A DNA stretch of 64,000 nt from Chryseobacterium aureum (lineage in GTDB: Bacteria; Bacteroidota; Bacteroidia; Flavobacteriales; Weeksellaceae), in assembly GCF_003971235.1 (NCBI RefSeq), contig NZ_CP034661.1:1488001-1552000 (forward strand), written 5' to 3'. Positions 17,208-27,390 of the stretch are shown here, piece after piece. Position numbers and translations under genes: made by a program. How positions within the stretch are numbered: position 1 is the first letter of the stretch; every line of letters starts with the position of its first letter. The notes below the pieces were generated by a model. The model searched no databases, had not been told where the DNA came from, and saw only the letters and a program-made list of their open reading frames with translations.

Positions 17208-19640
17208 TTAGAATATCGCCGGATATTTCTGAGGATTTGTTTCATTAAACATAGCGTAGATTTTCTCTACCATATCGTCTGTAGACGGCTTGCTGAAATA
17301 GTCACCATCACTTGCATAAGCAGGTCTGTGATCATTGGCAGAGATCGTCAACGGATCTGAATCCAGGTATCTGAATGCTTTTTGCTTTTCAAGGATCTGC
17401 TGTAAGATGAATCCTGTAGTTCCTCCTTCCACATCTTCGTCAATCACGACTAATCTGTTGGTTTTCTTAACACTTTCAGCAATTTCGTGAGATAAATCGA
17501 AAGGAATTAATGACTGAATATCAATTACTTCTGCAGAAATCCCTAATTTTTCCAATTCATTAGCTGCTTCTGTTACAATTCTCCAGGTAGAACCGTACGT
17601 TACCAAAGTAACATCTTTTCCTTCTTTGGTTACTTCAATTTTTCCTACTGGAACAGTGAATTCTCCTAAGTTATCAGGCTGTTTCTCTTTTAATCTGTAA
17701 CCGTTCAGACATTCTACGATGATCGCAGGCTCGTCTGTCTGAAGCATTGTATTGTAGAATCCGGCAGCTTTTGTAAGGTTTCTAGGAACCAGAACCAAAA
17801 TACCTTTTGAAAGGTTAAGAATACCTGCCATTGGAGAACCTGAGTGCCAGATTCCTTCTAACCTGTGTCCTCTTGTTCTGATGATCAGTGGAGCTTTTTG
17901 TCCTCCTTTGGTTCTGTAATGCACAGTTGCCAGATCATCACTCATCCCCTGTAAACAGTAAAGAACATAATCTAAATACTGGATTTCTGCAATTGGTCTC
18001 AGCCCTCTCATGGCCATACCAATTCCCTGTCCAAGGATTGTTGCTTCACGGATTCCTGTATCAGCGATACGTAAAGCGCCGTATTTTTCCTGCATTCCTT
18101 CCAGCCCCTGGTTCACGTCACCGATATTTCCGGTATCTTCTCCAAAGATCAGGGTTTCAGGATATTTTTCAAAAATCTTGTCAAAATTGTTTCTGATCAC
18201 TACTCTTCCGTCTACGTCTTCAGAACTGTCAGAATAAACAGGTTTGATCTCCTGAATGTTTTCCGCCTTCCATTGAGACTGAGAATATAAATGGGAAGAA
18301 TAGTTGTCTTTTTCCACCGCAGCTACTTCATTGTATTTCTGCATCAGCTGAGTTCTTTCTGCAGAGTTGGTCCCTCTTGTTGCCAGTAAAGTTTTTCTTA
18401 CCAGATGGAAAATATCTTTTTTAGCTTTCGAAACCAGTTTATTGAAGTTAGCAATATACGTTTCCAATTCAGCATTCTGACCTTTAAGATTTTCCACCAA
18501 AGGTAAAATAGACTGAATAAGCTCTGAGATCGATTTCTGATAGTTTTCCCATGCAGCTTTCTGACCTGTTTTGGCAGCTTTTTTCGCTTCTTCATCTATA
18601 GCTTCCAATTCTTCAGCAGTGGCAATTACTTCTTCTTTTCCATCAATTTCGATAGAATAGTTCAGGATCCATTCTTTGAATTTTGCCAGTCCGTCATACT
18701 CGGCTTCCCAGGCAAGACGTTCTTCGTTTTTATATCTTTCGTGAGATCCGGATGTAGAGTGTCCCTGAGGCTGGGTAACATCAATCACGTGCACTACTAC
18801 CGGTACGCTTTCTGTTCTTGCAAAATGTTCTGCTTTAGCATATGCATCCAATAATGCCGGATAATCCCAGGCTTTCACCTGGATAATCTCACATCCCTGG
18901 TTTTCTCCGTCTTTTCTCTGGAAACCGCTCAGCATCTCGCTGATGTCAGCTTTTGCTCTCTGGTTCTTTGTAGGAACTGAAATTCCATATCCGTCATCCC
19001 AGATAGAAACAATCATAGGAACCTGAAGCGCACATGCAGCATTCAGAGTCTCCCAGAAGTGTCCTTCTGCTGTAGAAGCATCCCCAATAGTTCCGAAAGC
19101 AATTTCTTTTCCTTCTCTTGAGAATTTTTCTGATCCGTCAAATTTTACACTTTTATAAATAGTAGAAGCCTGGGCTAATCCCAATAATCTTGGCATCTGC
19201 CCCGCTGTAGGAGAAATATCGGAAGAAATATTTTTCTGAGCTGTCAAATCTTTCCAGCTTCCGTCTTCATTTAAACTTCTTGTTGCGAAATGCCCGTTCA
19301 TCTGTCTTCCCGCTGAAGCAGGCTCTCTTTCCACGCTGGTATCCGCATACATCTGTGCAAAGAAACTTTCTACTGTTAAGGCATCTATTGCCAATGCAAA
19401 AGTCTGGTCTCTATAATATCCTGAACGGAAGTCTCCATTTCTGAAAACTTTCGCCATTGCAAGCTGAGGAAGTTCTTTTCCATCCCCAAAAATTCCGAAT
19501 TTAGCTTTACCCGTAAGTACTTCTCTCCTTCCGAGATAAGACATTTCACGAGAGATCCTTCCTAACCTGTAGTCTTCAAGTATCTGATTTTTAAAATCTT
19601 GAAAGGATATTTGCTGTGTTTCAATATAGGTTGTTTGCAT
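17208..19640 (-). CDS. 2-oxoacid dehydrogenase E1, fused alpha and beta subunits
   Basis: 810 aa; the E1 alpha part spans about 1-400 and the transketolase-like beta part about 480-805. The alpha half has the thiamine diphosphate signature GDASTAEGHFWETLNAA near residue 180. The beta half has FGEDTGNIGDVNQG and the C-terminal VIDIQSLIPFD. A fused E1 of this size is usual in Bacteroidota and is annotated as branched-chain 2-oxoacid (2-oxoisovalerate) dehydrogenase. It would oxidatively decarboxylate branched-chain keto acids for CoA esters and branched fatty acids. E2/E3 genes are not adjacent, so the exact substrate is inferred. Confidence 0.92.
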   Translation of the reverse strand: MQTTYIETQQISFQDFKNQILEDYRLGRISREMSYLGRREVLTGKAKFGIFGDGKELPQLAMAKVFRNGDFRSGYYRDQTFALAIDALTVESFFAQMYADTSVEREPASAGRQMNGHFATRSLNEDGSWKDLTAQKNISSDISPTAGQMPRLLGLAQASTIYKSVKFDGSEKFSREGKEIAFGTIGDASTAEGHFWETLNAACALQVPMIVSIWDDGYGISVPTKNQRAKADISEMLSGFQRKDGENQGCEIIQVKAWDYPALLDAYAKAEHFARTESVPVVVHVIDVTQPQGHSTSGSHERYKNEERLAWEAEYDGLAKFKEWILNYSIEIDGKEEVIATAEELEAIDEEAKKAAKTGQKAAWENYQKSISELIQSILPLVENLKGQNAELETYIANFNKLVSKAKKDIFHLVRKTLLATRGTNSAERTQLMQKYNEVAAVEKDNYSSHLYSQSQWKAENIQEIKPVYSDSSEDVDGRVVIRNNFDKIFEKYPETLIFGEDTGNIGDVNQGLEGMQEKYGALRIADTGIREATILGQGIGMAMRGLRPIAEIQYLDYVLYCLQGMSDDLATVHYRTKGGQKAPLIIRTRGHRLEGIWHSGSPMAGILNLSKGILVLVPRNLTKAAGFYNTMLQTDEPAIIVECLNGYRLKEKQPDNLGEFTVPVGKIEVTKEGKDVTLVTYGSTWRIVTEAANELEKLGISAEVIDIQSLIPFDLSHEIAESVKKTNRLVVIDEDVEGGTTGFILQQILEKQKAFRYLDSDPLTISANDHRPAYASDGDYFSKPSTDDMVEKIYAMFNETNPQKYPAIF

Positions 19641-19774
19641 AGCTAAGTAAAAAAGTTTTTAATCTTCAAGTATTTTGCTAATATACACTTTTTAAATTAA
19701 TTTTAATTTTTAATAATCTTTTTTAAAAATTTGATAATAAAAAAAATTGTGCTTTATTTTGATTAAAATTGTAA

Positions 19775-20071
19775 ATGATGGAAAAAAAGTCCCCTCACAT
19801 TTTGAACGCTTCGAGCAATCTTTTAGGATTTTCCCTGATTATTATTACCTCATTGAAAATTTCTAAAATCAGTCAGCATACGCATTTGGACGAATTTGCA
19901 GGATTTGCCTGTATTCTTTTTGCATGCAGCTGCTTTTTTTCATTTCTGGCCATCAGAACAAAAAATATAAAGCGGGAATCTACGTTTGAGAATATTGCGG
20001 ATTATTTATTTTTAATCGCTTTATTTTGTATAGTTCTAGCTGTTATTATTGTAACTCTGAAAATTATTTAA
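19775..20071 (+). CDS. Small membrane protein of unknown function
   Basis: 98 aa (or 97 from the second ATG), with three hydrophobic segments (about 14-29, 41-60, 74-97) and a basic N-terminus. No family recognised. It is divergent from the E1 gene; the 134-bp gap is very AT-rich. Confidence 0.6.
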   Translation: MMEKKSPHILNASSNLLGFSLIIITSLKISKISQHTHLDEFAGFACILFACSCFFSFLAIRTKNIKRESTFENIADYLFLIALFCIVLAVIIVTLKII

Positions 20072-20230
20072 CTTAAAATTTTCGCTCAATACCATAATCT
20101 ATGGTAATATATAATGATTTCCTTCTATGATAAGATAGGCATCCCAGTATGTTGAAAATCTACCCTTATTATATGAACTTTTACAATTCCCCTAAGGTTT
20201 TTTCTATTGAAACGGTCTCAATAAAAAGAG

Positions 20231-20282
20231 AAAGTGTTCCGCATACCCTTTCGGTTTCCCAAAAACATAGACAAAACACTTT
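20231..20282. other. Long-loop inverted repeat in an otherwise featureless gap
   Basis: AAAGTGTT (20231-20238) and AACACTTT (20275-20282) could pair across 36 bases. The gap from 20072 to 20312 contains nothing else I can name. Confidence 0.2.
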
Positions 20283-20312
20283 ATAGTATTTAGTTGTATT
20301 GTAAAGACAGAA

Positions 20313-21107
20313 TTATATCTTCTGAACAGTTACGTTCGTCACATTGCCACTTCCCGTAGATCCTGTTTCTGTTGCAATAATGGTAGCATTTTGATTGGGA
20401 GCTGCTGTAAAACGAATCTGATAACCTGCTGTGGGAGCCACCACTACAGTTGTATAATTCATCAGTTCCCCTACTGTTCCTGAAGCCGCAACCGCATTAT
20501 AGTGGCTTCCTCTTCCCAGGTAATTAGCATCTGGCACAGGCCTGATACCAATGAGCAGCTGAGTATCTGCGGGCATATTGGTAAAACTTGCCTGCAATGT
20601 TATCAGGTAATTCCCAGCCTGATTAAAAGTCATTACTCCCGTTCCGGTATTATAAGAATAGAAAGGAGAAGTTGCTATGGGTGTAGCGAATAATAAAGTT
20701 GTAATGGTAGAAGAGCTGATGTTCTGGTTAGCAGCTAAACGTGCATGAAACAGTGAATAAGCGGTAAAATCTATTGTCTTCAGAATTCCGGTAGCATCAG
20801 CCACAACAATTCTGTCAGTTCCTCCGATACCTACATTCGAATTAATATTACGGATACGGGCATTTCCAGAGGCCACGTCTAGCTTTTCAGTTGGAGAAGT
20901 TGTCCCAATCCCTACTTTAGCACCTGAGGTTACACTGAAATCATTATCCTGCTGAGCTGCAGAAGGAACTCCGGTAGCAGGATTATCTTTGGAACCGTCA
21001 ATATGAAAACTTGTCTGGGGATTTTGAGTACCTATACCTACTTGCGCGTACGTAAGAAAACTTGAAGTGATAGCGCATACTAACATCATCGTCTGTAATT
21101 TTTTCAT
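20313..21107 (-). CDS. Exported surface protein with VGIGT-NP repeats
   Basis: 264 aa from the ATG at 21107, which gives a clean signal peptide (MKKLQTMMLVCAI...TYAQ). An earlier in-frame start at 21143 only prepends residues. The mature N-terminus contains the VGIGTQNPQTSFHIDG and VGIGTTSPTEKLDVASG motifs, common at the start of Bacteroidota tail-fibre-like surface proteins. The C-terminal half is a beta-sandwich-like region without a T9SS sorting domain or S74 chaperone domain. Probably cell-surface or secreted; binding partner unknown. Confidence 0.82.
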   Translation of the reverse strand: MKKLQTMMLVCAITSSFLTYAQVGIGTQNPQTSFHIDGSKDNPATGVPSAAQQDNDFSVTSGAKVGIGTTSPTEKLDVASGNARIRNINSNVGIGGTDRIVVADATGILKTIDFTAYSLFHARLAANQNISSSTITTLLFATPIATSPFYSYNTGTGVMTFNQAGNYLITLQASFTNMPADTQLLIGIRPVPDANYLGRGSHYNAVAASGTVGELMNYTTVVVAPTAGYQIRFTAAPNQNATIIATETGSTGSGNVTNVTVQKI

Positions 21108-21365
21108 TAAATGCTGTTTTTTTCTCCTGCAAATAAACAACATTTATCCTGAAAACCAATGAATTATCAATAAGGACTTTACTTGAATTATACAAAATAT
21201 TAGTTTACAGCAATTTACTGACATTAAAAAGAACGCCTAATCACAACTGATTGAATTATTGAGAGATAGCGCTGTTTTTCTTACCTCTTCAATAGTTTAG
21301 TTTATACACCATACCGTAGTAAGGGAAGATAATGGATAAAACAGGACTGCTGAAAGGTATTTACA

Positions 21366-22343
21366 TCAGAATTTTCTTTCAATTACATAATCCAGCATAC
21401 TATGTAATGATCTTTTTGCTTCAGAATCCGGGAATTCATTCAGAATATCTTTTGCTTTCTGCTGGAAGTCTTTCATCACCGTAATGGCATATTCCAGACC
21501 ACCTGAACTTTTAACAAATTCTATCAGCTCTTTTACTCTTTTGGGATTGTTATTATAGCGTTTTATGGTATCGAAATAATATTTTCTGTCTTTTTCACCG
21601 GCTTCTCTCAGAGTATAAATTAAAGGCAGGGTCATCTTCTGTTCTTTAATATCAATCCCTACAGGTTTACCTATCACGTTTGAACTCAGATAATCAAAAA
21701 GGTCATCTTTAATCTGGAATGCCATTCCTGTAAAGGTTCCGAAATCCATCATCTTCTTGGCAAGAGCTTCATCTGCGTTGTTGGAAAGAACACCTATTTC
21801 ACAGCAGGCAGCAATCAGCGTAGCGGTCTTCTGACGGATAATTTCATAGTAAACATCTTCTGTGATATCCAGTTTTCTGGCTTTTTCCAACTGAAGAAGC
21901 TCACCTTCAGACATTTCGCGGATAGTTCTGGAAATTACTCCCAAAAGGTCATAATCTTTATGGTCTGTAGATAGTAAAACGGATTTTGACAAAAGGTAAT
22001 CGCCTACCAAAACCGCAATTTTATTCTTCCATAAAGCATTAATTGAAAAGAAATTACGTCGCTTAAAGCTTTCGTCCACCACATCATCATGAACCAAGGT
22101 AGCCGTATGAATCAGCTCGATCATAGAGGCACCGCGATAGGTTTTTTCTGTCACCTCTCCTACCAGTTTGGCGCAAAGAAACACAAACATAGGACGCATC
22201 TGCTTTCCTTTGGTGGTAACAATAAAACGGGTTACCTTATCCAATAAAGCTACTTTACTCTGCATTGATTCATAAAACTTCTGTTCAAAAAGCTTCATTT
22301 CATCATTGATCGGTCGTTTAATCTCTTCTACAATGTTTGCCAC
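21366..22343 (-). CDS. ispB: Trans-polyprenyl diphosphate synthase
   Basis: 325 aa, all-helical isoprenyl synthase fold. Both aspartate-rich motifs are intact: DDVVD at 86-90 and DDLFD at 213-217, with the product-length region before the first. It elongates farnesyl diphosphate for the quinone side chain; as flavobacteria mainly make MK-6, a hexaprenyl product is likely, but chain length cannot be read with certainty. A TATCTTTG -7-like box lies at 22381-22388 on the minus strand. Confidence 0.93.
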   Translation of the reverse strand: MANIVEEIKRPINDEMKLFEQKFYESMQSKVALLDKVTRFIVTTKGKQMRPMFVFLCAKLVGEVTEKTYRGASMIELIHTATLVHDDVVDESFKRRNFFSINALWKNKIAVLVGDYLLSKSVLLSTDHKDYDLLGVISRTIREMSEGELLQLEKARKLDITEDVYYEIIRQKTATLIAACCEIGVLSNNADEALAKKMMDFGTFTGMAFQIKDDLFDYLSSNVIGKPVGIDIKEQKMTLPLIYTLREAGEKDRKYYFDTIKRYNNNPKRVKELIEFVKSSGGLEYAITVMKDFQQKAKDILNEFPDSEAKRSLHSMLDYVIERKF

Positions 22344-22416
22344 AATCTGCGAATGCTGGGTGAATAATTATTAATTCTCACAAAGATAATTTTTTTCGCT
22401 CAATATTAGGATAAAA

Positions 22417-23325
22417 TTAATCCCTGAGTTGATCTTTGGGAATAAAATAAAAAGAAGGTTTTGTAGTTCCCAACGGAGACCTGAACTTTTCACCAGAGAT
22501 ATAAATTCCGGATTCGTCTACACTTATTCCTTCAATCTGTGATAATGAAAGCGCGGTTCCGAGGTAATAATGCTTAGGTTTTTCTTTAAAAAATATTCCT
22601 GGTTCTGTTTCTGTAAAAACATCTAAAAAGACTTCAGTTTTCTTGGTATAGCCCACCAAATAAAGCTTTTTGTCAAAATATGATGCATCCGTAACTACAA
22701 AGCCTGTTTTATAGGTTTCTGTTTTTTCTGCTTTTTGCAGTTCTGAAATTTCAGGATCTACAATATAGTGAGAGGTTGATTTTGAGGCCCATTCTTTGGT
22801 AAAAATGTGGAGCTTTCCATTCAGATAGATCATGGCTTCCGCATCGAAGTCGTTCTTTATGTTTTTGGAAATAAACTCTGTCTGCTCGGGATAATAAAAC
22901 AAAATTTTTGTTCCGTCAAATGCCCTTTCTGAACCGGGAATTTTAATGGTATTAGACTCATCGAGACTTTGATACGGAACTTTGTAGATCATCAGATCCT
23001 TTCTTGTTCCCTCGTTATTTCCAAAATCTCCGATATAAAAATTTTCACCATCACTGGCTAAAGCTTCCCAATCTGTATTGATGAGATTGGTTTTCAGTTT
23101 TCTGATAATTTTTCCATTTTTTTTATCTATTTCAAAAAGCTCGGCAGGGTTTCCGCTATCATTGAATGTGTAAAGCTTTCCGTTTAAAATATTCAGTCCG
23201 GAAGTCTCTTGAATAGTATCATCAAGATAACCTACCCTGTATTTTTTTATTTTCAGAAAATCAGTCTGCTGGGAAAACGCAGATTGGGCAACGAAAAGAG
23301 TAACAATGAGAAGGAATTTTTTCAT
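22417..23325 (-). CDS. Exported beta-propeller-like protein of unknown function
   Basis: 302 aa with a signal peptide (MKKFLLIVTLFVAQSAFSQ). Repeated short beta motifs (GLNILNGKLYTFNDSGN, WEALASDGENFYIGDFGNN, DASYFDKKLYLVGYT) suggest a six-bladed propeller, as in SdiA-regulated or phytase-like esterases. No catalytic residues can be assigned. It may share a transcript with the polyprenyl synthase gene 73 bases downstream. Confidence 0.72.
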   Translation of the reverse strand: MKKFLLIVTLFVAQSAFSQQTDFLKIKKYRVGYLDDTIQETSGLNILNGKLYTFNDSGNPAELFEIDKKNGKIIRKLKTNLINTDWEALASDGENFYIGDFGNNEGTRKDLMIYKVPYQSLDESNTIKIPGSERAFDGTKILFYYPEQTEFISKNIKNDFDAEAMIYLNGKLHIFTKEWASKSTSHYIVDPEISELQKAEKTETYKTGFVVTDASYFDKKLYLVGYTKKTEVFLDVFTETEPGIFFKEKPKHYYLGTALSLSQIEGISVDESGIYISGEKFRSPLGTTKPSFYFIPKDQLRD

Positions 23326-23744
23326 AAGACAAAAGTAGGGTTTTATTCTGAGCTATTGTGTTGGAGGGCAAGAGTGTTTGAGAGCTGGAGAGAAGTTACG
23401 GTGTAAGAGATATCGATTTTGGGGGTTCGGGATGCGAGTTTAAGAGTGTAGGTTCCTTAGGAATGGACCAACTAAGCGTTTTATCTATCCGTACACTTTG
23501 TCATTCGGAAGGAATCCAGATCATGTATTTAATCTTTTGAAAAGAACTTCGGAGTTTTAGAATGTCAGCTGTGAGAACTGGAGAGTAAGATAATTTGTAA
23601 ATTAGGATATTGAGATTAAAGAGTTTAGATTCCTACGGAATAAACAAACTACATGCTTAGTCTAGCTATCCACAGACTATGCTTTCCGAAGGAATCTAAA
23701 TATTGCATGCAGTCTTTAAAAAAGGAATTCCCATACTAAAATAG
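23326..23744. repeat. Gene-free stretch with two dispersed palindrome-ended elements
   Basis: Two copies of the ATTCC-N3-GGAAT element in reverse orientation (about 23451-23518 and 23628-23697), each with such a palindrome at both ends. The first is preceded by a low-complexity stretch with GGGATGCGAGTTT (23427-23442 region), also found in other gaps of this window. No ORF is supported. Confidence 0.75.
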
Positions 23745-23771
23745 AAAAACGGGCTAAAATAGCCCGTTTTT
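23745..23771 (-). terminator. Terminator after the sterol desaturase-like gene
   Basis: Perfect 11-bp stem (AAAAACGGGCT with AGCCCGTTTTT) and loop AAAAT. The symmetric A/T tails allow it to act in both directions. Confidence 0.9.
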
Positions 23772-23804
23772 CACTTAGATTTCTATTGATTTTAAATCAG
23801 AAAG

Positions 23805-24758
23805 TTAAGCAGATTTCTGCTGTTTCTGATTTTGCTGTTGTTCTTTCTTTTTCGCCTGTTTAGCAAAATACTCTTTCTGGTATTGTCTTACTGTTTTACC
23901 AGTTCCGTCATGTCTCCATCCCGGTGAGTTGAAAATATAATTAACCCTGTCTGTGAATTTTAGTCCCGGCTGCTTAAGATCTTTCCAGATTTTTCTCCAT
24001 TCATAAAAGAGTACTGTATCTGGCCTGTTATCCGGCATTTTAGGATAAATACCATATTTAACAGGGGTATCGGGATCTTCTTTCTGAAAGGTTCCGAAAA
24101 TTTTATCCCAGATAATAAGGCACATTCCCATGTTTTTATCCAGATATTTCACATTACATGCATGATGTACGCGGTGATGAGAAGGTGTTACCAGAATATA
24201 TTCTAAAAATCCCATACTCTTTACTGTCTGGGTATGCACCCAGGTTCCATACACCTGCCCTATCGCATATGCCACCATAATATGCCATGGATTAAATCCT
24301 AAAAAAGCAAGCGGTGAAAAATACAGATACCGGTAAAGCGGTTGCAGTACAGGACTTCTGAAACCTGTGGTAAGGTTAAAATATTCTGAACTGTGGTGGG
24401 TAATATGAACGGCCCAGAATGCTCTGGAGCGATGGTCTACATAATGCAGCACATAATAGGCAAAATCTGTAATGATAAAACAAGCCAGAAGATACCATAC
24501 ACTTAAATCCCATGAAAAAAGTCTGTGATTATAAAAGAAAAACATGACTCCCATGGCAAATGCCTTCATGATAAGGTCAAGGCCGAAGTTCATCAGTGCC
24601 AGGTAGACATTAGTGGCAAGATCTTTTCCGCTATATAACTTAGCTTCTGAAACGTGGCTGTAAATCATTTCAGCTAAAATAACAGTGGCATGCAACGGAA
24701 TAGCCCACGCATACACATTTTCCAGCCCGTCCTCGCTCATAAGAAAATCCATCATCAC
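23805..24758 (-). CDS. Sterol desaturase / fatty acid hydroxylase-family membrane protein
   Basis: 317 aa with four to five membrane segments and the di-iron histidine clusters of the family: HYVDH (105-109), HITHH (118-122) and HHRVHH (194-199). The C-terminus is a Gln/Lys-rich tail. Family members hydroxylate or desaturate lipids; in Bacteroidota the substrate of this subtype is usually not established. Possible targets are fatty acyl chains, sphingolipid-like or flexirubin-related lipids. Confidence 0.9.
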   Translation of the reverse strand: MMMDFLMSEDGLENVYAWAIPLHATVILAEMIYSHVSEAKLYSGKDLATNVYLALMNFGLDLIMKAFAMGVMFFFYNHRLFSWDLSVWYLLACFIITDFAYYVLHYVDHRSRAFWAVHITHHSSEYFNLTTGFRSPVLQPLYRYLYFSPLAFLGFNPWHIMVAYAIGQVYGTWVHTQTVKSMGFLEYILVTPSHHRVHHACNVKYLDKNMGMCLIIWDKIFGTFQKEDPDTPVKYGIYPKMPDNRPDTVLFYEWRKIWKDLKQPGLKFTDRVNYIFNSPGWRHDGTGKTVRQYQKEYFAKQAKKKEQQQNQKQQKSA

Positions 24759-24829
24759 AAAATAATTTGTGCAAAGGTAGGGTTTTAAGCTATGTATTAA
24801 GAAAGTCTTAGGTTTTTTTTAAGGAAATT

Positions 24830-25864
24830 TTAATCTGTCGTTTTGTTGGCTAGCTGCCCACAAGCGGCATCAATATCACCTCCGCGGCTTCTTCTTACCA
24901 TTACTGTAATTCCCGCATTTTCAAGCTGACGGATATAGTTTTCTTCCGCCTGTTTATTGCATTGATCATATTTCCCATCCCCGATTGGGTTATACTGGAT
25001 AAGGTTTACTTTTGAAGGAACCTGTCTGCAATATTTGATTAAAGCTTTAATATCTTCATCTCCGTCATTGATTCCTTTCCATACACAGTACTCAAAAGTA
25101 ATGACAGATCCTGTCTTTTGATACCAATACTGAAGGGACTCCATAATATCTGTCAATGGAAATTTATCAGAAAAAGGCATGATTTCATTACGCTTGGATT
25201 CGATGGCAGAGTGAAGGGATAAAGCCAGCTTCACGCGCAGTTCATCATCTGCAAGCATTTTGATCATTTTAGGAATACCGGATGTAGAAACGGTAATTCT
25301 TCTAGGAGACATTCCCAAACCTTCCGGCTGGGTAATTTTTTTGATGGCTTCCACTACGTTTTTGTAATTCATCATCGGTTCTCCCATACCCATAAATACG
25401 ATATTGGAAAGCGGTCTGTCGAAATACATTCTACTTTGGCTGTCAATCAGGGCTACCTGATCTACAATTTCCGCTACCTCAAGGTTTCTCATCCTTTTCA
25501 GTTTAGCTGTAGCGCAGAATTCGCAGTTTAATGAGCATCCTACCTGCGAAGATACACAGGCTGTGGTTCTTGTTTCTGTGGGAATAAGAACAGATTCCAC
25601 CATCAGCCCGTCGTGAAGTTTTACTCCGTTCTTGATGGTTCCGTCAGCGCTTTTTTGAAGAAGGTCTACAGAAACAGGATTAATAGTATATTCTTCCGAA
25701 ATTTTCTCACGAAGTGATTTGGAAAGATTCGTCATTTCGTCAATCGAATGGAGGTTTTTACTCCATAACCAGTCATAGACCTGTTTCGCGCGAAACGGTT
25801 TTTCTCCTAAAGATACAAAGTAGTCTTTAAGCTGGTCTAATGATAATATGCGGATATCTTTCAT
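24830..25864 (-). CDS. rlmN: Dual-specificity rRNA/tRNA adenine-C2 methyltransferase RlmN
   Basis: 344 aa, full length. Radical-SAM motif Cys110-x3-Cys114-x2-Cys117 (GCSLNCEFC), SAM-binding GMGEPMMNY and the C-terminal catalytic Cys335 (AACGQLA). It methylates C2 of A2503 in 23S rRNA and A37 in some tRNAs. Upstream lies the inverted-repeat cassette that separates it from queA. Confidence 0.97.
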   Translation of the reverse strand: MKDIRILSLDQLKDYFVSLGEKPFRAKQVYDWLWSKNLHSIDEMTNLSKSLREKISEEYTINPVSVDLLQKSADGTIKNGVKLHDGLMVESVLIPTETRTTACVSSQVGCSLNCEFCATAKLKRMRNLEVAEIVDQVALIDSQSRMYFDRPLSNIVFMGMGEPMMNYKNVVEAIKKITQPEGLGMSPRRITVSTSGIPKMIKMLADDELRVKLALSLHSAIESKRNEIMPFSDKFPLTDIMESLQYWYQKTGSVITFEYCVWKGINDGDEDIKALIKYCRQVPSKVNLIQYNPIGDGKYDQCNKQAEENYIRQLENAGITVMVRRSRGGDIDAACGQLANKTTD

Positions 25865-25870
25865 AATATT

Positions 25871-26277
25871 AAAGAGCCAAGTTAAAAGTAAAAAGTTTTA
25901 AAGTTTAGTATTGTTAACTATTGCAGCCAAAATGTTCTTCAATTCGTTACTTTCATTCAATAAAGCTTTAAATTCTTCAGAATCATAACCATCTAATCCT
26001 TCTAAAATCCGAAGCCAAAAATGACTTTCTCTTGCTTCTCTTAAAGCAATTTTCACTTTATTTTTAAAGTCAGCTTTAGAAGATCCGGCTTGGGATTCTT
26101 CATAATTAGCACCTATTGAAGTAGCTGATTTTCCAAGTTGAAATCTTATTAATTTACTTTCAGAATCATTGGGAAGTGTTCTTAAAAATTTAAGACAATT
26201 AACCCCAAATGTAAAAGTTCTTGTAAGTAAATCATTTTGTCTCATCTCTACTTGTATTACTTTTAACTTGGCTCTTT
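25871..26277. mobile_element. Inverted-repeat-bounded cassette carrying a four-helix-bundle gene
   Basis: Perfect 21-bp inverted repeats at 25871-25891 and 26257-26277 (core GAGCCAAGTTAAAAGTAA) enclose one gene. The 407-bp unit fits exactly between the rlmN start codon and the queA stop codon. Four-helix-bundle (S23) proteins were first known from intervening sequences in 23S rRNA genes, which also have complementary ends. This could be a mobile IVS-like element at a non-rRNA site. No target-site duplication is evident. Confidence 0.55.
25898..26245 (-). CDS. Four-helix-bundle (23S rRNA intervening-sequence type) protein
   Basis: 115 aa of the S23/IVS family: FTFGVNCLKFLRTLP, LIRFQLGKSATSIGANYEESQAGSSKADFKNKVKIALREARESHFWL. 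The fold forms homopentamers in structures of the family and is related to the Avd accessory protein of diversity-generating retroelements. No reverse transcriptase is nearby. Function of free-standing members is unknown. It is the only gene in the cassette. Confidence 0.9.
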   Translation of the reverse strand: MRQNDLLTRTFTFGVNCLKFLRTLPNDSESKLIRFQLGKSATSIGANYEESQAGSSKADFKNKVKIALREARESHFWLRILEGLDGYDSEEFKALLNESNELKNILAAIVNNTKL

Positions 26278-26285
26278 TTACTTTT

Positions 26286-27335
26286 TTATAGAATTAACAT
26301 TGCGTCACCGTAAGAATAGAATTTATACTTTTCTTTTACGGCTTCTTCATAAGCATGCATTACGAAATCTCTTCCAGCAAATGCAGCAATCATCATCAAT
26401 AATGTTGACTTCGGTGTGTGGAAGTTGGTAATCATTGAAGTAGCCACTCCAAAATCGTGAGGCGGATAGATGAATTTATTAGTCCATCCGTTGAAAGCGG
26501 AAATCTTTTTGTTTGAAGAAACAGAAGTTTCCAAAGCTCTCATGGTAGTAGTCCCTACTGCACATACTCTTCTGTGAGATTCTACTGCTCTGTTGATCAG
26601 CTCAGCATTTTTCTCATCAATGATGATCTCTTCAGATTCCATTTTGTGCTTAGAAAGATCTTCTACCTCAATTGGGTTGAAAGTTCCTAATCCTACGTGA
26701 AGAGTTACTTCTGCAAAATTGATCCCTTTGATCTCCAATCTCTTCATCAAATGCTTAGAGAAGTGAAGACCTGCTGTAGGGGCAGCTACTGCTCCTTCCA
26801 CTTTGGCATAAATCGTCTGATATCTTTCAGCATCTTCCGGCTCTACTGCTCTTTTGATATATTTTGGAAGCGGAGTTTCTCCCAATTCTTTTAGTTTCGT
26901 TCTGAATTCGTCGTAAGATCCGTCGAATAAGAATCTTAATGTTCTTCCTCTTGAAGTAGTGTTATCAATAACCTCAGCCACCAAAGACTCATCTTCTGTG
27001 AAGAATAATTTGTTACCAATTCTGATTTTTCTTGCAGGATCTACCAAAACGTCCCAAACTCTGGTCTCTTTATCAAGTTCTCTTAATAAGAAAACCTCAA
27101 TTTTAGCCCCTGTTTTTTCTTTATTTCCGTAAAGACGTGCAGGGAAAACTTTAGTATTGTTGAAGATGAACAAATCATTTTCATCAAAATAATCCACTAC
27201 ATCCTTGAATAATTTGTGCTCGATAGTCTGTGTTTTTCTATCAAGTACCATTAGTCTCGCTTCGTCTCTGTGTTCAGATGGGTGTTCTGCTAATAATTCC
27301 GCAGGAAGATCAAAATTAAAATCTGATGTTTTCAT
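26286..27335 (-). CDS. queA: tRNA preQ1(34) S-adenosylmethionine ribosyltransferase-isomerase QueA
   Basis: 349 aa, full length, from [33 protein letters not shown] to the end. Signature regions [32 protein letters not shown] and [16 protein letters not shown] are present. It transfers ribose from SAM to preQ1 in tRNA to form epoxyqueuosine. A strong promoter precedes it. Confidence 0.97.
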   Translation of the reverse strand: MKTSDFNFDLPAELLAEHPSEHRDEARLMVLDRKTQTIEHKLFKDVVDYFDENDLFIFNNTKVFPARLYGNKEKTGAKIEVFLLRELDKETRVWDVLVDPARKIRIGNKLFFTEDESLVAEVIDNTTSRGRTLRFLFDGSYDEFRTKLKELGETPLPKYIKRAVEPEDAERYQTIYAKVEGAVAAPTAGLHFSKHLMKRLEIKGINFAEVTLHVGLGTFNPIEVEDLSKHKMESEEIIIDEKNAELINRAVESHRRVCAVGTTTMRALETSVSSNKKISAFNGWTNKFIYPPHDFGVATSMITNFHTPKSTLLMMIAAFAGRDFVMHAYEEAVKEKYKFYSYGDAMLIL

Positions 27336-27390
27336 TTTTTAAATTACGGTTTAAAAATTACTGAAATTACAAGGTGTAATTTTCGGAGTG

